This document shows positions 42,801 through 54,334 of a DNA stretch of 64,000 nt, piece after piece. Source of the stretch: Brachyhypopomus gauderio (lineage: Eukaryota; Chordata; Actinopteri; Gymnotiformes; Hypopomidae); NCBI RefSeq assembly GCF_052324685.1, contig NC_135212.1:19725548-19789547 (forward strand), written 5' to 3'. Each line of letters opens with the position of its first letter. Positions within the stretch are counted from its first letter, which is position 1. The position numbers and the translations under genes are program-made. Below the pieces are notes generated by a model, which worked only from the letters and a program-made list of their open reading frames with translations, was not told the DNA's origin and searched no databases.

Positions 42801-45800
42801 TCTTCCATATGGGATCTGTGAACCTGCCAATTTTCAAGGTTCTAGCTCAAAAACTGCGACCTGTGAAAGTTACCGAAAACTCGAATAGAATAATAATAAT
42901 AAGAAGAAGAATAAGAAGAATAGGGAGAACAGTATGTTGGCTGCTTCGCAAGCCAACATAATGATTTCTATATAAAAGACCTCCAATTATGTCCTGATAC
43001 AAGTCATAATAAATAAAGCGTAATGGATTGTAAATTAACTATTTAGAAGGCTATGTTCACACTGTAGGTAAGTGTCCCAAATATCACTTAATGCCCAAAC
43101 CCATTTTTTTGAGGTTGACTCGTTTGCCACAATCTCTTAAATATGACTTATGCCCAGCATTAGTCTGAATAGATCACACAGATGAACTGGCACTCAAACT
43201 CAAATGGCACTCACCCAGTTGTAAACAGTCAACCATAGCAAGTGCTAGTCTAATGCACATGTTAATATGCAGTGGAGGCTGACTGTGAATTTGGCAACAA
43301 ATTAGAATGAGTGCAAAGAGGCGAAAGAGGACCAGGATTTTAAATGACAGCTACTTCACTGCAGAGGAATATCTGGATGTTGTTATCCATCTTATCCAGC
43401 ATGGAATTATCATAAATCTCAAGTTAGACCGACGTGACAGTCACATGAATCGGACCATTCAAACAGCATGCCACAGATTTCAGAATCACACATGAACATG
43501 GCCTAAACCGGAATATAAAATGTCAGATTCAATATGATTTTTGGTGTTCATCCAAATGACAAATGTGTATCACATATGGAGAAAAAGATTTGGAATACTT
43601 TTACCTAAATGCAGCCAAATTATCCAATTAAACCAAGCATTTTCTTTTGAACATGTACAGAACCCTCGTCTAGTCTATTTAAATTTATGTTAGGCTCATA
43701 AGTGTATCTGTAAAGACAAGGGGTCTTACTGTATTCTAGTAGTTCCTTTATATGGGCACTGTTCACAAAATTTACATAGGACTGTGTTGACCTTCTCCCC
43801 ATTTGCTAGAGGCTTTTAGCAGGCAGATGCAGTGAATGAAAGTCATTTAATGTCAGCAGGAGAAGCAAACTCCAGTAGTTAAAGCCCTTAACGATCAGTT
43901 AAGTGAGACAACAACATGTCTCAAGGAGCTTAGCTGCAAATAAGTTCTGAAAGGATGGTAGCCGTCTGGGTCTGAGTGTTATGGGTGATCCCAAGGCAAA
44001 GGTAATGACACTGTTGTCAATAGAGCAGTGAGAGCCATTTACTCATCTTCTATCTAAGCAAAATATATCCATGGTTTCTCTGCAATCTGCTGTCTGCTAA
44101 GGTAACGTACTGTACTGTCTAATGGCCTATCGCCAGTGTGTAAAAGTTTGCATGGATATTTACAACAGCTTCTGTTGTGGAAACTGCAATCATGGGTCGC
44201 AATTTGAAACGAGCCACTTGCCTCCTCAAAGAGCTCCAGGCTGTACGTGTTGTCGTCGTCCGCAAAGTAGACAATGCCAGCCTGACTGTTGTTGGGGCTG
44301 AAGGTCTCGCGGAGCCAGCGCAGGGCCAGGTTCCTCTGCATGGTCCCGCGCGGGATCCTGGGGTCCCGCACGTCCCCTCGCAGCTTGTAGTTACGTGGCG
44401 TCTCCACGTTGAGGTGCGTGTAGTTGAGGCCCGTCTCCCTCAGCAGCCGCGTCACCAACGGCGTCCTCCTCTGCGAATCCTCCACCAGGATCCAGTGCAG
44501 GTTGGGTACGTGCAAGAAGGTGTTGGCCAGGCGGGTCAGCTCCGCCTTCTGCACGGGCCGGCTGTACGTGGGCGTGATCACGTGGATGGTGGGCAGCACG
44601 TCGGACCAGGGTGGCGGCCTCGTGTACACGTACTCGGTGCGCACCACCTCCACTATGTCCTTGTCGGGCGAGCAGTACTCCTTGGAGTCGGTGGCCGGGC
44701 CCGCCTCGTGCCGACCCTCCGGCCCGTCATCTACAGGGCAGAGGAGGAGAATTGAAGCATTAGCACGTCCCGGGGCTGCCCTCGCTATGTCTGACACATG
44801 CCAAGAGGCCGAGAGGAGTACCTGCCAGACGGTGCCGCTGGATCATTAGACGCTCTGGTATGATAAAGATCTCTTTTACTAGATGGTGACAGGCTGGAAA
44901 GAGGGAGAGCAGGTGCTGTGAGAGGGCAACACAGCTGCTGTACCATGAGAACACGCGAGGTGTTAAACCCTCACCAACCAGCCCCCACCATTAACCCCAC
45001 TCATCTATTCACCCTTAAAGGGTCCGCAAAACACAGGAGAAGAGAACAAAATAGCCAATCAGAACAGTTATGGGTTATTCTGATCAATCGACTTATATGG
45101 TGTATGGCTTATAACTTATTTCAGCATGTAAATACCGATGTCTCTTTAAGGACTTGAAACTTCTCCCTAATGGTGACATCCATTATCACAAGTAATATTG
45201 CTCTTTTAACGCCCTCTTCTCACTTTAGATGGTATAAAGTTAAAAGTTTCACTCCTCGTACATTAGCATGCTCTTGTAACACACCAGCTGTTTGCTGCTC
45301 ATAAGATGCTAAAAGGGCAGTGTGATGACTGTTAATATACATGTCGTTATTATTATTATTATTATTTTGTCTCCATACAGATGCATTTATGTATGTTAAG
45401 ATATGTTGTAAACTCATTACATAAAAATTACATTACATAAAAACAAAAACAAGTGATGTCAAATGTGAAAATGATTTGGTGGCTCGGGAGTTCAACATTA
45501 GAACAGTAAGGACAGAGTAAGAGAACTGGCCTGGGATCAGCATTGCACTTTAAACTTATTGAAGAGACCCTGATACCTTGGTGAACTGTTTGAAAATCAA
45601 ACAGTGTCAGTCGGCTATTTATTGCATTGTATCTACGGTCAATCTGGTAAATAGATGATCCCGATGACTTGCAGGCCAAATGTGTGTATATGGTATAAAG
45701 GCCAGTAAGGTGTTCGCAAGCGAAAGATTTCACCATCTTTCACAATACTCCCCAAAACTCACAAATTAGGACTGAATAAATGATCAAAAAAGGTGACTTC

Positions 45801-46205
45801 ATTAGATCAGGCTGCTAGAGATGTCTGACTCACAAAGGGCCTAAGAAATAAAACGACTACTGCTGCCTGCATACTTTATCTTCCTTTACAAGTTGAGTGT
45901 CTCAGTGACTGATTCCTCATAAGGCACCAGAGTATCGAAATAAGGTTTATTTCAAAAGTAAAAAAAAAAACACTAAACAAATTCATCAAAAAAAATCTAA
46001 ATGTACTGATAGTGTATTTCTGTTTACTTTTGTCCTCTCAGGGTGAATGCTAGCAGGCATTATAGGATGGAAGCAGGGGAACGGAGAGGTTACCCTTTCG
46101 GATGGCGAGCAGCGGGGCGATGGCGCTCTGGTGCCACACGGTGATGAGCAGGGTCCACGGTAACACGATCAACACGATGGCAAGAATGTCTCTTCTCTTC
46201 GGCAT
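32410..46205 (-). CDS. b3gat1: Galactosylgalactosylxylosylprotein 3-beta-glucuronosyltransferase 1 (GlcAT-P)
   Basis: Four coding exons on the minus strand join in frame: 46094-46205, 44222-44730, 33972-34268 and 32410-32496, giving 334 aa, the usual length. The enzyme is a Golgi type II membrane protein that transfers glucuronic acid in beta-1,3 linkage to terminal N-acetyllactosamine, the key step of HNK-1 epitope synthesis on neural glycoproteins. Exon 1 gives a short cytosolic tail (MPKRRD) and a signal anchor (about residues 7-24, ILAIVLIVLPWTLLITVW). The GT43 fold follows, with the DDD Mn/UDP motif at 195-197 (YFADDDNTYS), the catalytic base Glu284 (GGYQESSLL) and a C-terminus ending FTDPNVEI. 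N-glycosylation sequons include NYT, NNS and NCT. The 9.9-kb intron after ELFEE starts with GC rather than GT (GAG followed by GCAAGT), a known minor donor type. The frame stays open upstream of the ATG to 46225 (reading VEPTLE), so a longer N-terminal isoform is possible. Fish carry a and b copies; which one this is cannot be decided. Confidence 0.96.
32719..33190. repeat. CA-rich compound satellite in a b3gat1 intron
   Basis: A 470-bp tract of CA with regular interruptions such as CACCCACCTACTGACACAAA. It lies in the intron between b3gat1 coding exons 3 and 4. The many long open frames over it (Thr/His-rich on one strand, Cys/Val-rich on the other) are artefacts of the repeat. Confidence 0.95.
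36921..36963. repeat. (CT)n microsatellite
   Basis: About 21 CT units within the b3gat1 central intron. Confidence 0.97.
37188..37770 (+). mobile_element. Harbinger-like MITE, copy 1
   Basis: The element spans 37191-37767 (577 bp) with TAA duplicated on both sides. Its ends are inverted: GGGCGTACTCACACTAGGC at the left and GCCTAGTGTGAGTACGCCC at the right. A 3-bp TWA target duplication with GGG-starting ends suggests PIF/Harbinger. It is GC-rich and lacks any transposase frame. Inside lies a perfect 23-bp inverted repeat, 37214-37236 against 37276-37298, and several internal copies of CTAGTGTGAG. It is nearly identical to the copy at 54737-55324. Confidence 0.9.
37797..38130. repeat. Probable dispersed teleost repeat
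   Basis: The opening AAGGCCTATTATGCTCATTG and later phrases (TCTGATTGGTCGTCACAG, CTCATATGATACAG) follow the plan of an abundant fish interspersed repeat I recall, with a Pol III-free, DNA-transposon look. The ends could not be defined. It lies 27 bp from the Harbinger-like MITE. Confidence 0.45.
39821..39888. repeat. (TA)n microsatellite
   Basis: About 33 TA units preceded by a short CT run. It lies in the b3gat1 central intron. Confidence 0.97.
40800..41460. repeat. G-rich imperfect tandem repeat
   Basis: Phrases such as GAGGGGTAATTGGCTGTGG, GAGGGGTTATTGACCTGTTG and CCTGTTAAAAGCTTGTTTAG recur. The last occurs near 40914, 41080 and 41363, giving a basic spacing of about 166 bp plus one longer step. 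One strand is consistently G-rich. Confidence 0.85.
41539..41712. repeat. Pyrimidine-rich CATCTGCCCC short repeat
   Basis: An irregular array of 8-9-bp units of the types CTCCATCTGCC and CCCCATCTGCC. It gives Pro/Ser/Ile/Cys-rich spurious frames. Confidence 0.85.
41825..42456. repeat. 224-bp tandem repeat, 2.8 copies
   Basis: Copies start near 41825, 42049 and 42273 and are almost identical. The unit contains TTTGCACCCTCCGAACAAAC, GGTCGTAGTTCGGGC and TTTTCTGATTTATGACAAG. The third copy breaks off at about 42456 and the sequence continues into the unique 3' part of the element. The first junction has CTCGTTTAATG where the others have CTTGTTTAATG. Confidence 0.95.
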
Positions 46206-46225
46206 CTCCAGGGTTGGCTCTACGC
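46094..46225 (-). other. b3gat1 first coding exon with open upstream extension
   Basis: The acceptor lies just above 46225 (AG before GCGTAGAG) and the donor just below 46094 (G followed by GTAACC). From 46225 to the ATG at 46205 the frame is open and reads VEPTLE, which resembles the VQPALE stretch I recall from the longer human isoform. If an upstream exon supplies an in-frame ATG, a longer isoform would exist. Confidence 0.7.
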
Positions 46226-46832
46226 CTGGTCATTACCTAGGGGGAAAAACAGACATTAAAGGACATCAAAGAAATAGCGGAAGTGAAAGAGAGATACAGG
46301 GAGGGAGAAAAGGAAGAGAATGTGTCCTTGCTAAAGAGAAGCCTGGATTTGTTGTTGAACACGGCCGGTCGTGTTGATTCTGTTCATTGTCCTTGACCAT
46401 AAACACTTCCTTTGCCGCCATCGGTCAAGTGGACTGATTCAGAGTGCTAATTTAGCCGTCACTAAACCTCCATCTGGTAAAGTGTGTGAACGGAAAACGT
46501 AATGTTATATCCGAGGATTGAGCAGTGAGGCTTTCGCACTTGTGCATCTAAGTTAGTGTTGGTCGAAGGCACTAAATGTGCTCTTTATGACTCAGCGTTA
46601 ATGGATTACATTAACACCACAGTGCACAGTACATTAAACAGTACACAAGGCTTTTAATGACATTTGAACATGTGATGTGATATCGGTTCATAAAGGCCAT
46701 GTTCAACTTCAGAGATGTCACATTTGTTCTGCTGACCATATACGAACTCGCATAATCTCTTCCAACCATATTTCTACTGTACAGGTAAATTGCGTGTGTG
46801 AGTGGATTTCTGTTCCTCTACAATCACATTAC

Positions 46833-46947
46833 CTGTGGTTATAAGTGCTGGACAGGTGCGTGTTTGAGACGCAGCTGCAGACGCCGCTTTCTAGGGACCA
46901 GGCACTGGGCCATTAGAGCCCACGACATCACATGCAGCACGAATCCT
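46833..46947 (-). other. Candidate 5' non-coding exon of b3gat1
   Basis: On the minus strand, a good acceptor (TTCTTTGCAG) at 46948-46957 and a good donor (CACAG followed by GTAATG) at 46832 delimit 115 bp. It precedes the first coding exon by about 0.6 kb. The frame that would continue into VEPTLE can be followed only a short way, so I favour untranslated. RNA evidence would be needed. Confidence 0.35.
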
Positions 46948-49467
46948 GCAAAGAAAGCAGAAGAAAACATACATTACTCTTATACCATTTCTGTGTTCTT
47001 GAGCAAAAATGTACATTATGGGGTAGGCTATTTACATTTAAAAACATCCAATTAAACGTATTAAATGTATTCAGCACTCCGTCATGAATATTTATTACAT
47101 TAAGCAAAATAAAAATGTGTTGATGCCACAACAGCTTTGAGCTAAATAAATGTTAATATTGGTAACAGAAGAATCAAGGTCCATCGTGCTGAGCCTCCTT
47201 GTTACATTTAACTCTGAAACATATCCAGACACACATATGAAAGACAGAAATGATGCAGTGCCTTGCAGCAAGGCGGTGTGTGTGTGTGTCTGTTTTCATG
47301 TTGTGTGGGCAGATTATAGTGCAATTGTTGATTGACTGCAGATGTGACAGTGTATTTTTAGTTGTTTTGTGGAGGGAGATGAAACAAAAGAACAACAGGG
47401 GCCTCTGGCAAACACTAAGGTAAGACAGAGCTAAACACTCACTTACAATATAGCACACTTGGAGTAACGGGCACAAGCTACCACTTTTGGTTTGCACACT
47501 GTTAAAAATAAATATTACTAAAAAGAACCAAACAAGAAAATTAAATCCGTAGTTAACTTAGTGTAGTTTTGGGCTCTCTTGCCACTGTAACATCAATCAA
47601 GAAGTACTAAAGTTCCAAACTTTAACAAAAACTGTGCAAACTGTCTGTAACAGGCCTGCTTTTGTCATTTGGGATGGTTTGTGTCTGGTGCTGCAGCAGC
47701 AAAGCTAGCCTGTGATGCACATTACACTGCATGTGCAAACATATCTCTTTTTTTTTTTTGCTTGCAGGACTACTAAAACAGTCATCAGAAAACCCCCGAA
47801 AATGCCCCAGGACTGCACATGCCCTCATCATTCAACTGAGAGGACAACTAACAGCACGAAAAACAGTGCTTCACAGAGAATGCTAAACAACGCAAGCTGA
47901 CCTACAGGCGGCATCAACTGATCTCTTAGAGGGCACTCTGGCCGTACATCAGTCCCGCCTAACCAGCCGTGAAGGCGACACAGGCAGGGCGCGGAGTGCC
48001 ATTATACCTTCAAAAGTCCCGTGTTCGGGTGAACACCAGGAGAACTGGGAGAGGCCACAGCAACTATTCTGATTTGACACTGGTGCCAAGGGTTGTGAGC
48101 GTGATGTTCATCACACTTCAAACGCATGTATTATTGCTGTATGAAGAGGGACAGTTTAACACTGCCAGAATCACAACTACTCGTGTAACGGCGGTGATTC
48201 TGTGGTGCGTGCTTGCTCATGACATGGTGACAAGATTGTGCATCTCATGAAGAGAAGCTGGGTGACACCTCTCAAATATCAGCGTGTCATCTACAATGTG
48301 TCCTCAGAACATGCTAATTGGGACGCATTCGTTGGTGTTTAGGCATAGAACAAATGGGAGCTTAATACAAAGCTGCCTGGCTTGTCTGATTGCTCATTCA
48401 CTCCTTTCCTGAGCACGAGCTGCAGCTTTGAAGATGCCTTGATAATGACCAGAGGATCCACAATAGGCTGTTATTGATGCCCCCGTCACTGTCCACTAAA
48501 CTAACTTACCTTCAGGCGTCAGCAAAGGTGAATTCCGACAGTACTGTATTGATTTCAGATCACAGAAGCATTAATTGCTCACAAAACAGCCTAGCAAATG
48601 CAGGCAAGGTTGGTTAAGCAGGGAAGTGACACTATATACAGTAATGAGCACAACTGTCCATTACAATGTGATTAGAAATTATATTCAGAAAAGATATTCT
48701 GGAGGTCTCTTTAATTTCCCTTTGCCCTTGCATACTTCATACATAACTGCAAAGTTTCCAGTTTTCATTGCTATGCTGCTGGTGATAAATAGAACACTTA
48801 GGAAGCCGAATGCAAAATGAGAAGACAACCAAGTGGCAGGGATCATATACAGTAACGTATGCAAGGCACAGGAGCACCACAGCCCCGAGCCCAAATGTAA
48901 GGAGCTACAGAAAGCAGTGGAGAAAGGCTAAGATCTTGTGGCATCACCAGATCCAGCAAATAATGGCAAACCAGCCAGACATTGTGATAGTAGATAATAT
49001 TCAGAAAACAGCTGTCAGACATGGCTCAAGTGTTGGAAACATCCAAAGAAATTAATATTAAGAGTTGGAGCAACACTGAAAAAGTAAAAAGAGAGAATGG
49101 TAATACCAATGCTGTGGATTAACATTTATGTCAAAAAACATCTTTCTTCCCCATTTAAATAATCTATTAAGAATTAGATCCTTCCTCTCAGATCCTTAAC
49201 ACAGCTATGTACTAGGAATCTGACCTCAGCTAATCTCCTGTAATGCATTTACTGTATTGCCAACAATCACACAACACTGGCTGTCTGTTTCTTTAGGAAT
49301 GATTTAGGAGTCCTTCACTAGTTTTTACAGCTCTTTATGGCATAGCAATATAATACACTGCAGAAAGCTTTAAATATCAGGCTGGATCTTTGGTAGGCAG
49401 CAACACCTTATTTTTAACTATTTTATTTAGCTTTTTTTACTAGCAATTTATACATTACACATTATGT

Positions 49468-49760
49468 GTCACGGGAGAAGAGCATGCAGAAAACAGAAGG
49501 AAACGAACATGTCTCTGAAACATTTAATGAAAGTAACGAAAATGAAACTGAACATAAAAGTGTAGTAACTACAACAAAGGCTGACACAACATATGATGAC
49601 CAAGAATATCATGAGAACAAAACCATGCTTAAATAAGGCATAACATAATAACCCCCAGGTGGTGTGGCTAATACACATCAGCTGAGGGAGGTGTGGTCCA
49701 AAGGAAAACAAAATCACATGTAACACCAATGAAACAAACAAACCACCACCTCTAAATGAT
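49468..49760. repeat. Dispersed repeat, copy A
   Basis: It starts GTCACGGGAGAAGAGCATGC and contains TTTAATGAAAGTAACG, AAATGAAACTGAACATAAAAG, TGCTTAAATAAGGCATAAC and ATAACCCCCAGGTGGTG in the same order as the copies at 50654 and 62837. Copies A and B lie in the same orientation about 1.19 kb apart. Confidence 0.8.
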
Positions 49761-50653
49761 GGAGGTTAAATGGTAGGGGGGGCTACACCTATCCCACCTC
49801 ACCCACCCACAGACATCGTGCCACACCATGCCTGGGACACAGTTGCGTCATGTTGCTTTGTCACATGGTGGCTGACCTCTGCCTGCTCCAGGCCTGCTTG
49901 TCCGTCGACATGGCACCAACTTGTGGATCTCTCGTGGCGTCAGGGTTCGTTACATCGCTCAGGACTCCATTCACCCTTTCAGTCAGACAGGGATTCCTTC
50001 TCTTCACAATGCACAGCATTGTCAGGGTGCCTTTGTCAGACATGGCCCTCTTCACAGGAGCAGAACCAGTGCACTTTACATCAACAGGAAGCTTCATCCT
50101 CTGGAGCTTTCTCCAGTGATGGCATTTGCCATATGTGCATCCGTGCAAACACATACAGAAGGTTAAGATCCCCTGAGATCCCTGCTGAACCAACCGCGCC
50201 CACATGGCTATCAGACAAGCACCAGTCAGTCCTTAGCATGCAGGGTCCAAGAGCCCTCTAGCCCGTCCAAAAACATTCATTAGGGACGCCCTCCCTCCCC
50301 GAACCAAGGGGTTTCCAGAATCCCCATCCTTGCCAATCCAGGGTCAGGGTGCATCAGGTCCTGGTTTACCCGCTGCCTCAGATGTACAAGCTGGAACGGA
50401 TCTCCCTGGCATATCACGTTGGCAGTAAAGACGCCTCCAGATAACTCTGGAGAACCGTCTTTCTTTCCCGAAGCCTCCGGGACTTTCCTGCCATATACTG
50501 AGAGCTGCGGGGCAAAGCGAACCCCAACGAGCTTCAGGGAATATCGCACGAACGCACCAGGCTGCAAACCCCGCTAAAACGAACCAGAGCAAGCACAGGA
50601 ACACAAAGAAAAGAAAGAGCGGACCACGGCTTCCTGAAACGTTCAGTCATTCT

Positions 50654-50905
50654 GTCACGGGTGAAGAACATGGAAGGAAAGAAGCACTGAATGAAACTAA
50701 CAAAAGCGAAACCAAAGATAAAAGTACATTAACTACAACGAGAGAAGCCAACATAACATACAAGGTGATAAAGACAAAAACATGCTTAAATAAAGCATAA
50801 CATAATTACATCATAACCCCCGGTGGCAAATGAAGCAACACACACCATCTGAGTGAGGCCTGATGCAAAGAAAACAAACAAACAAACAAAAGCGACGTAA
50901 AAAGC
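50654..50905. repeat. Dispersed repeat, copy B
   Basis: It starts GTCACGGGTGAAGAACATGG and shares the order of motifs with copy A, including TGCTTAAATAAAGCATAAC and ATAACCCCCGGTGGC, with clear divergence. The two copies could be old LTRs around the GC-richer 49761-50653, or two independent insertions. Confidence 0.8.
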
Positions 50906-51533
50906 TTTTGGTGGGGGCTAATGGGGAAAGGATGGGATTTTTATTTATGTATTTATTTCTTCTATTTTTCGGGGGGGGGGGGTGTCATGTTCCATTCACA
51001 TACTGTTTTATTCACAATATTTAGTGCTTCAAATTGTTTTGTTTTTTTATGTATAAAGGGTGCTACATAAATGTAGTTATTATTAGTACTACTGTTATTA
51101 CTATGTATTTTCATGTCTTCCAGTCATAACTGTGCCTTGAGCTGTGGGCCTTCATATGCGGCACCTTGTTTAAGGTCCCTCAGTCTTCAACACTTGGAGC
51201 GCAAACTTAAAAATCAAAAAGGCAAAAGCTGACATAAGTCACATGGGGCAAACTAGGCGAGAGCTTTCAGCTGGAGGTTCTGGCTGCTCAGAGCACACCA
51301 CAGGGCGTACGAGATCCACAAGGACTAAATAAATAAAGTGGGGTAAATACACTGTTAGGCTTGCAGGTCCAGTATATTCTCTGAACACTTTTTAATTCAA
51401 CAGAGGGACATGCCAACCCAACAACCCAGTGAAAAGCAAACATGATTTTTTTTTGAGGTTTCAAGGTTTTCACAGCACACAAACTACACAAATTCAGCTC
51501 AAGGTCAAAATGTATTTTTTCCACAATTTCACC

Positions 51534-51880
51534 AGATCTGTCACGTTGAGGACCCCGGCCCCTCCCTTTTGGGCGTGTGTCTACGTTGTCCACGTGCTTT
51601 GTCTGCGTCAGTGGATCTCTGTGGTTATGGTTATGTCGTGTGATAATCTGTCTCACCTGTGACTCGTCTCGTAATCACGTGGGGCTAATGTGGTTTGTCT
51701 ATTTAATGTGCGCTCGCGCAGTGTCCTGTGCTCGTCGTTGTCTAGAATCTACACGTTACAGTTGTCTGTGTGGTGTTCTCCGTGCGCTATTGCGCAATAT
51801 TTGTTATTAAAGTGACGTTTGCTTCGCTAAGCAAGGATTCCCGTGTCTCGTCCTTCGCCCTGCCCGCGCGTCACAAGATC
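51534..51880. mobile_element. Solo LTR of a retrotransposon
   Basis: The 337-bp unit at 51539-51875 starts TGTCACG and ends GCGTCACA, with a perfect 5-bp target duplication AGATC at 51534-51538 and 51876-51880. It is GC-rich in A/T-rich surroundings. It carries TATTTAA near 51698 and TTATTAAAG near 51803, which suit a promoter and a polyadenylation signal and indicate the + orientation. No internal retroelement sequence adjoins it, so it likely arose by LTR-LTR recombination. The 5-bp duplication and TG...CA ends fit Ty3/gypsy or related families; the exact family is not determined. Confidence 0.88.
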
Positions 51881-54246
51881 ACAATTTTATTTAGAAAAAT
51901 GTATAAGTAAAAAGAATTCTAGAAATTTCCTGAATCTGTTTATTTCATTAAGTAAAACATTATATTCATATTTTCTAAATAGATCCTGTAATATATTCAA
52001 CCACAACTCGTTTACCTCACAGACAGAGCCTAAGAATTAAAACATGTCTGACAGGTCCACACATGGTATGCAACATAATTCATTCAGCTAGATGCACATT
52101 TACGTTTATTTCTTTACTCTGTATCAGGCCAGCAGTCTGTCCAGCTCAGTACTGCTGGATCACGTAATCTGGTGAAGTTCGTGATGAAGGCTGTCCCAGC
52201 ACTGATCTACAGTGGAATAGCTTTTATATTCTCAAGAACTGGTAAGTAAGCCATTTGTGGAGCGGGCCAGAACTGATTGATGGTGAGGGTCTGGTCTCAG
52301 GTTCTCTGCCTCTGCACTGATGATTTAGAAGGACAGAAGAACAAGCTAGAGATGCTGCACTGAAAACCAATTGTCCATGACCCCCTATTTTGTTATTCAT
52401 TTATGTTATTTCAGAAAAATTTACATCTACATCTTTTGAGCTACATACAATTGGAGGTAGAGGGTGATTAGAAATGGAGTCCTGTGAGTTTCTTCATCTT
52501 TATTCATATTATGAACATGTGCTGCCCTGAAAACACTGCAATTTTAAAATGATTACAAAATGGATAGTACTAGATTCAACATATTTGATACATTTTTCGA
52601 TGTAGACTGCATGAACCTTATCCTTTATTTTTAATATCATGTCATTAATCTGTTGAATATAATGAACACAAATTTTAAGAGATATAGGAAACCAATCTAC
52701 TCCAGAATCAGTAGGACTTTTAAACATTGAACTGAGAAAATGAAATAGATTTTCTGATTGACTGTATTGGCATTCTGGAGCAGATATTCTTCACTTTGGA
52801 CTTTGGTGAAAAGAAAGGAAATGAAATCTTCAGTGGAAAGCAAAATAGTTTCCGTTCATCTAGGTTCTTGCACCATTGTTTATTACACCGGTGCCTTGCA
52901 GGTGTAAAGTCATCTTTGTATATTCATCACTGCGAGATTGTTATTCTTATTACTTATATGCTCTAATGCTAAACATACCATTTTAATTCCTATATACACA
53001 TGCATATAATTACATATATGAATTCATCCATCATTATTCAAATGTCACTAGGCTACTTATCAGTATTCACAGTATTACATTATTTGTGATTCCTATATTT
53101 CATAGGCAGCAATCTGGAGGCAGGGCTTACTCCAAAAATAACCAATTAATAAATATTGTTCATGAATATATTGAACCACACTTATAGTATTCAGTATGCA
53201 GTAAAAACAGTAGTGAAGTAATCAGATATAAATGATGTGCAAAATTAGCAAAAATTCAATACTCTACCCAAAACCAATGTTTGATGTGAAGTGTCTCTGC
53301 AATATTTTGACATACTACTTAATAGTAAACTGAAAAGAATTAGACTCTGGTGGCCTGTTAGACCAATGAAATACTGAAGGAGACATTGCTTTACTTCAAA
53401 TATGTCAAATTAAAATTAAATGAATTGTAAAACAAACCAAAAAAAGACATCAAGTGAAGCTTTATACAGCTGCTGTCGAGTCAGCTGTCTGTGTTCACAA
53501 CGCTTGACTGTCACTTTTATTATATTAATGTGAAAGGAATTATAGAACTGACAGAAAAAAATGGCCCAAAAATTATTACACGTGTAATTCGCAATGTAAG
53601 CTGAAGCAACATATTACATGGCCAATAAATATTTCCCCTTAAGTTTTAACCTTCAGCCTGACTGAAGTGTACTCGCTATAGCTAGTAGACTTTGCACAAA
53701 AGCGAAAACGAGAGCAGATCCTTTAACAAGAAAGATATGGAGGACCCTTCTCTCTCAGATGATTCCCCAGTTCCCAATCCTCTTTTTCAAATGTGTGCAT
53801 AAGCAAAAATAGTAACTAACTAATAATCTGATCAGTGCTAAATGAGCAACAGGAAAATCTCAAGGTTGAAATAGGGTTCTTTATAAGGTTTATTACTAAC
53901 TGCCATATAGGTTTCAATGAGAGATGTGCTCATAAGGCTATAAGTCCCTCAGCAACTCCAGGAAATATATAATTTCATTTAATGTCCATTTAAAGTAACA
54001 TAGCATTTTGGAACAATGCAAAAAAAATTTATTCGACTGCAAGTAGACTGAAATACTACATTCCATGTATATTACTGAAATATGCCTTGCAAAGTGTTTA
54101 AAAACAGGTCGTTCAATCATGTGAATACTGAGATCAATCAAACCATCTACTGAACACTCTTGGGGAATGGTTTGAGATTGGTCAAGGTGCATGACAGGGC
54201 TAATTTGCATAAGGCATTTGTCTGCAAATGCAGAGTTAGTATTATT

Positions 54247-54293
54247 AAGGCTGATACCGTGGTAATGATTATCAAAGGTTACATTGGACTGTG

Positions 54294-54334
<41 letters not shown>

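Larger units (their letters stand above)
40686..42960. mobile_element. TIR-bounded 2.3-kb element carrying nested tandem repeats
   Basis: The left end TATGTTGGCTTGCAAAGCAG and the right end CTGCTTCGCAAGCCAACATA are inverted copies differing at one position. If the terminal TA is a target duplication the ends begin TGTTGGC. The right end also contains a small hairpin (TATGTTGGCT ... AGCCAACATA, 42933-42960). No transposase frame lies inside. Three repeat blocks fill it: G-rich repeats at about 40800-41460, a TCTGCCCC-type array at about 41539-41712, and 224-bp units at 41825-42456. The 3' part ends in an AAT/AAG-rich run. I cannot assign the superfamily. Confidence 0.75.
34269..44221 (-). other. 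Large central intron of b3gat1
   Basis: A 9.95-kb intron between exons 44222-44730 and 33972-34268, with a GC donor and an AG acceptor on the minus strand. It holds a CT array (36921-36963), a Harbinger-like MITE (37191-37767), a dispersed-repeat-like stretch (37797-38130), a TA array (39821-39888) and the 2.3-kb TIR-bounded repeat element (40686-42960). I found no nested gene. Confidence 0.85.

Noticed and set aside
44177-44849. Plus-strand open frames of 141-192 aa opposite b3gat1
   Set aside because: Antisense shadows of the GC-rich b3gat1 coding exon; the minus-strand protein is clearly conserved.
49770-50261. 163-aa plus-strand frame between the direct repeats
   Set aside because: Overlapping frames on both strands, no domain, and composition typical of GC-rich non-coding repeat core.
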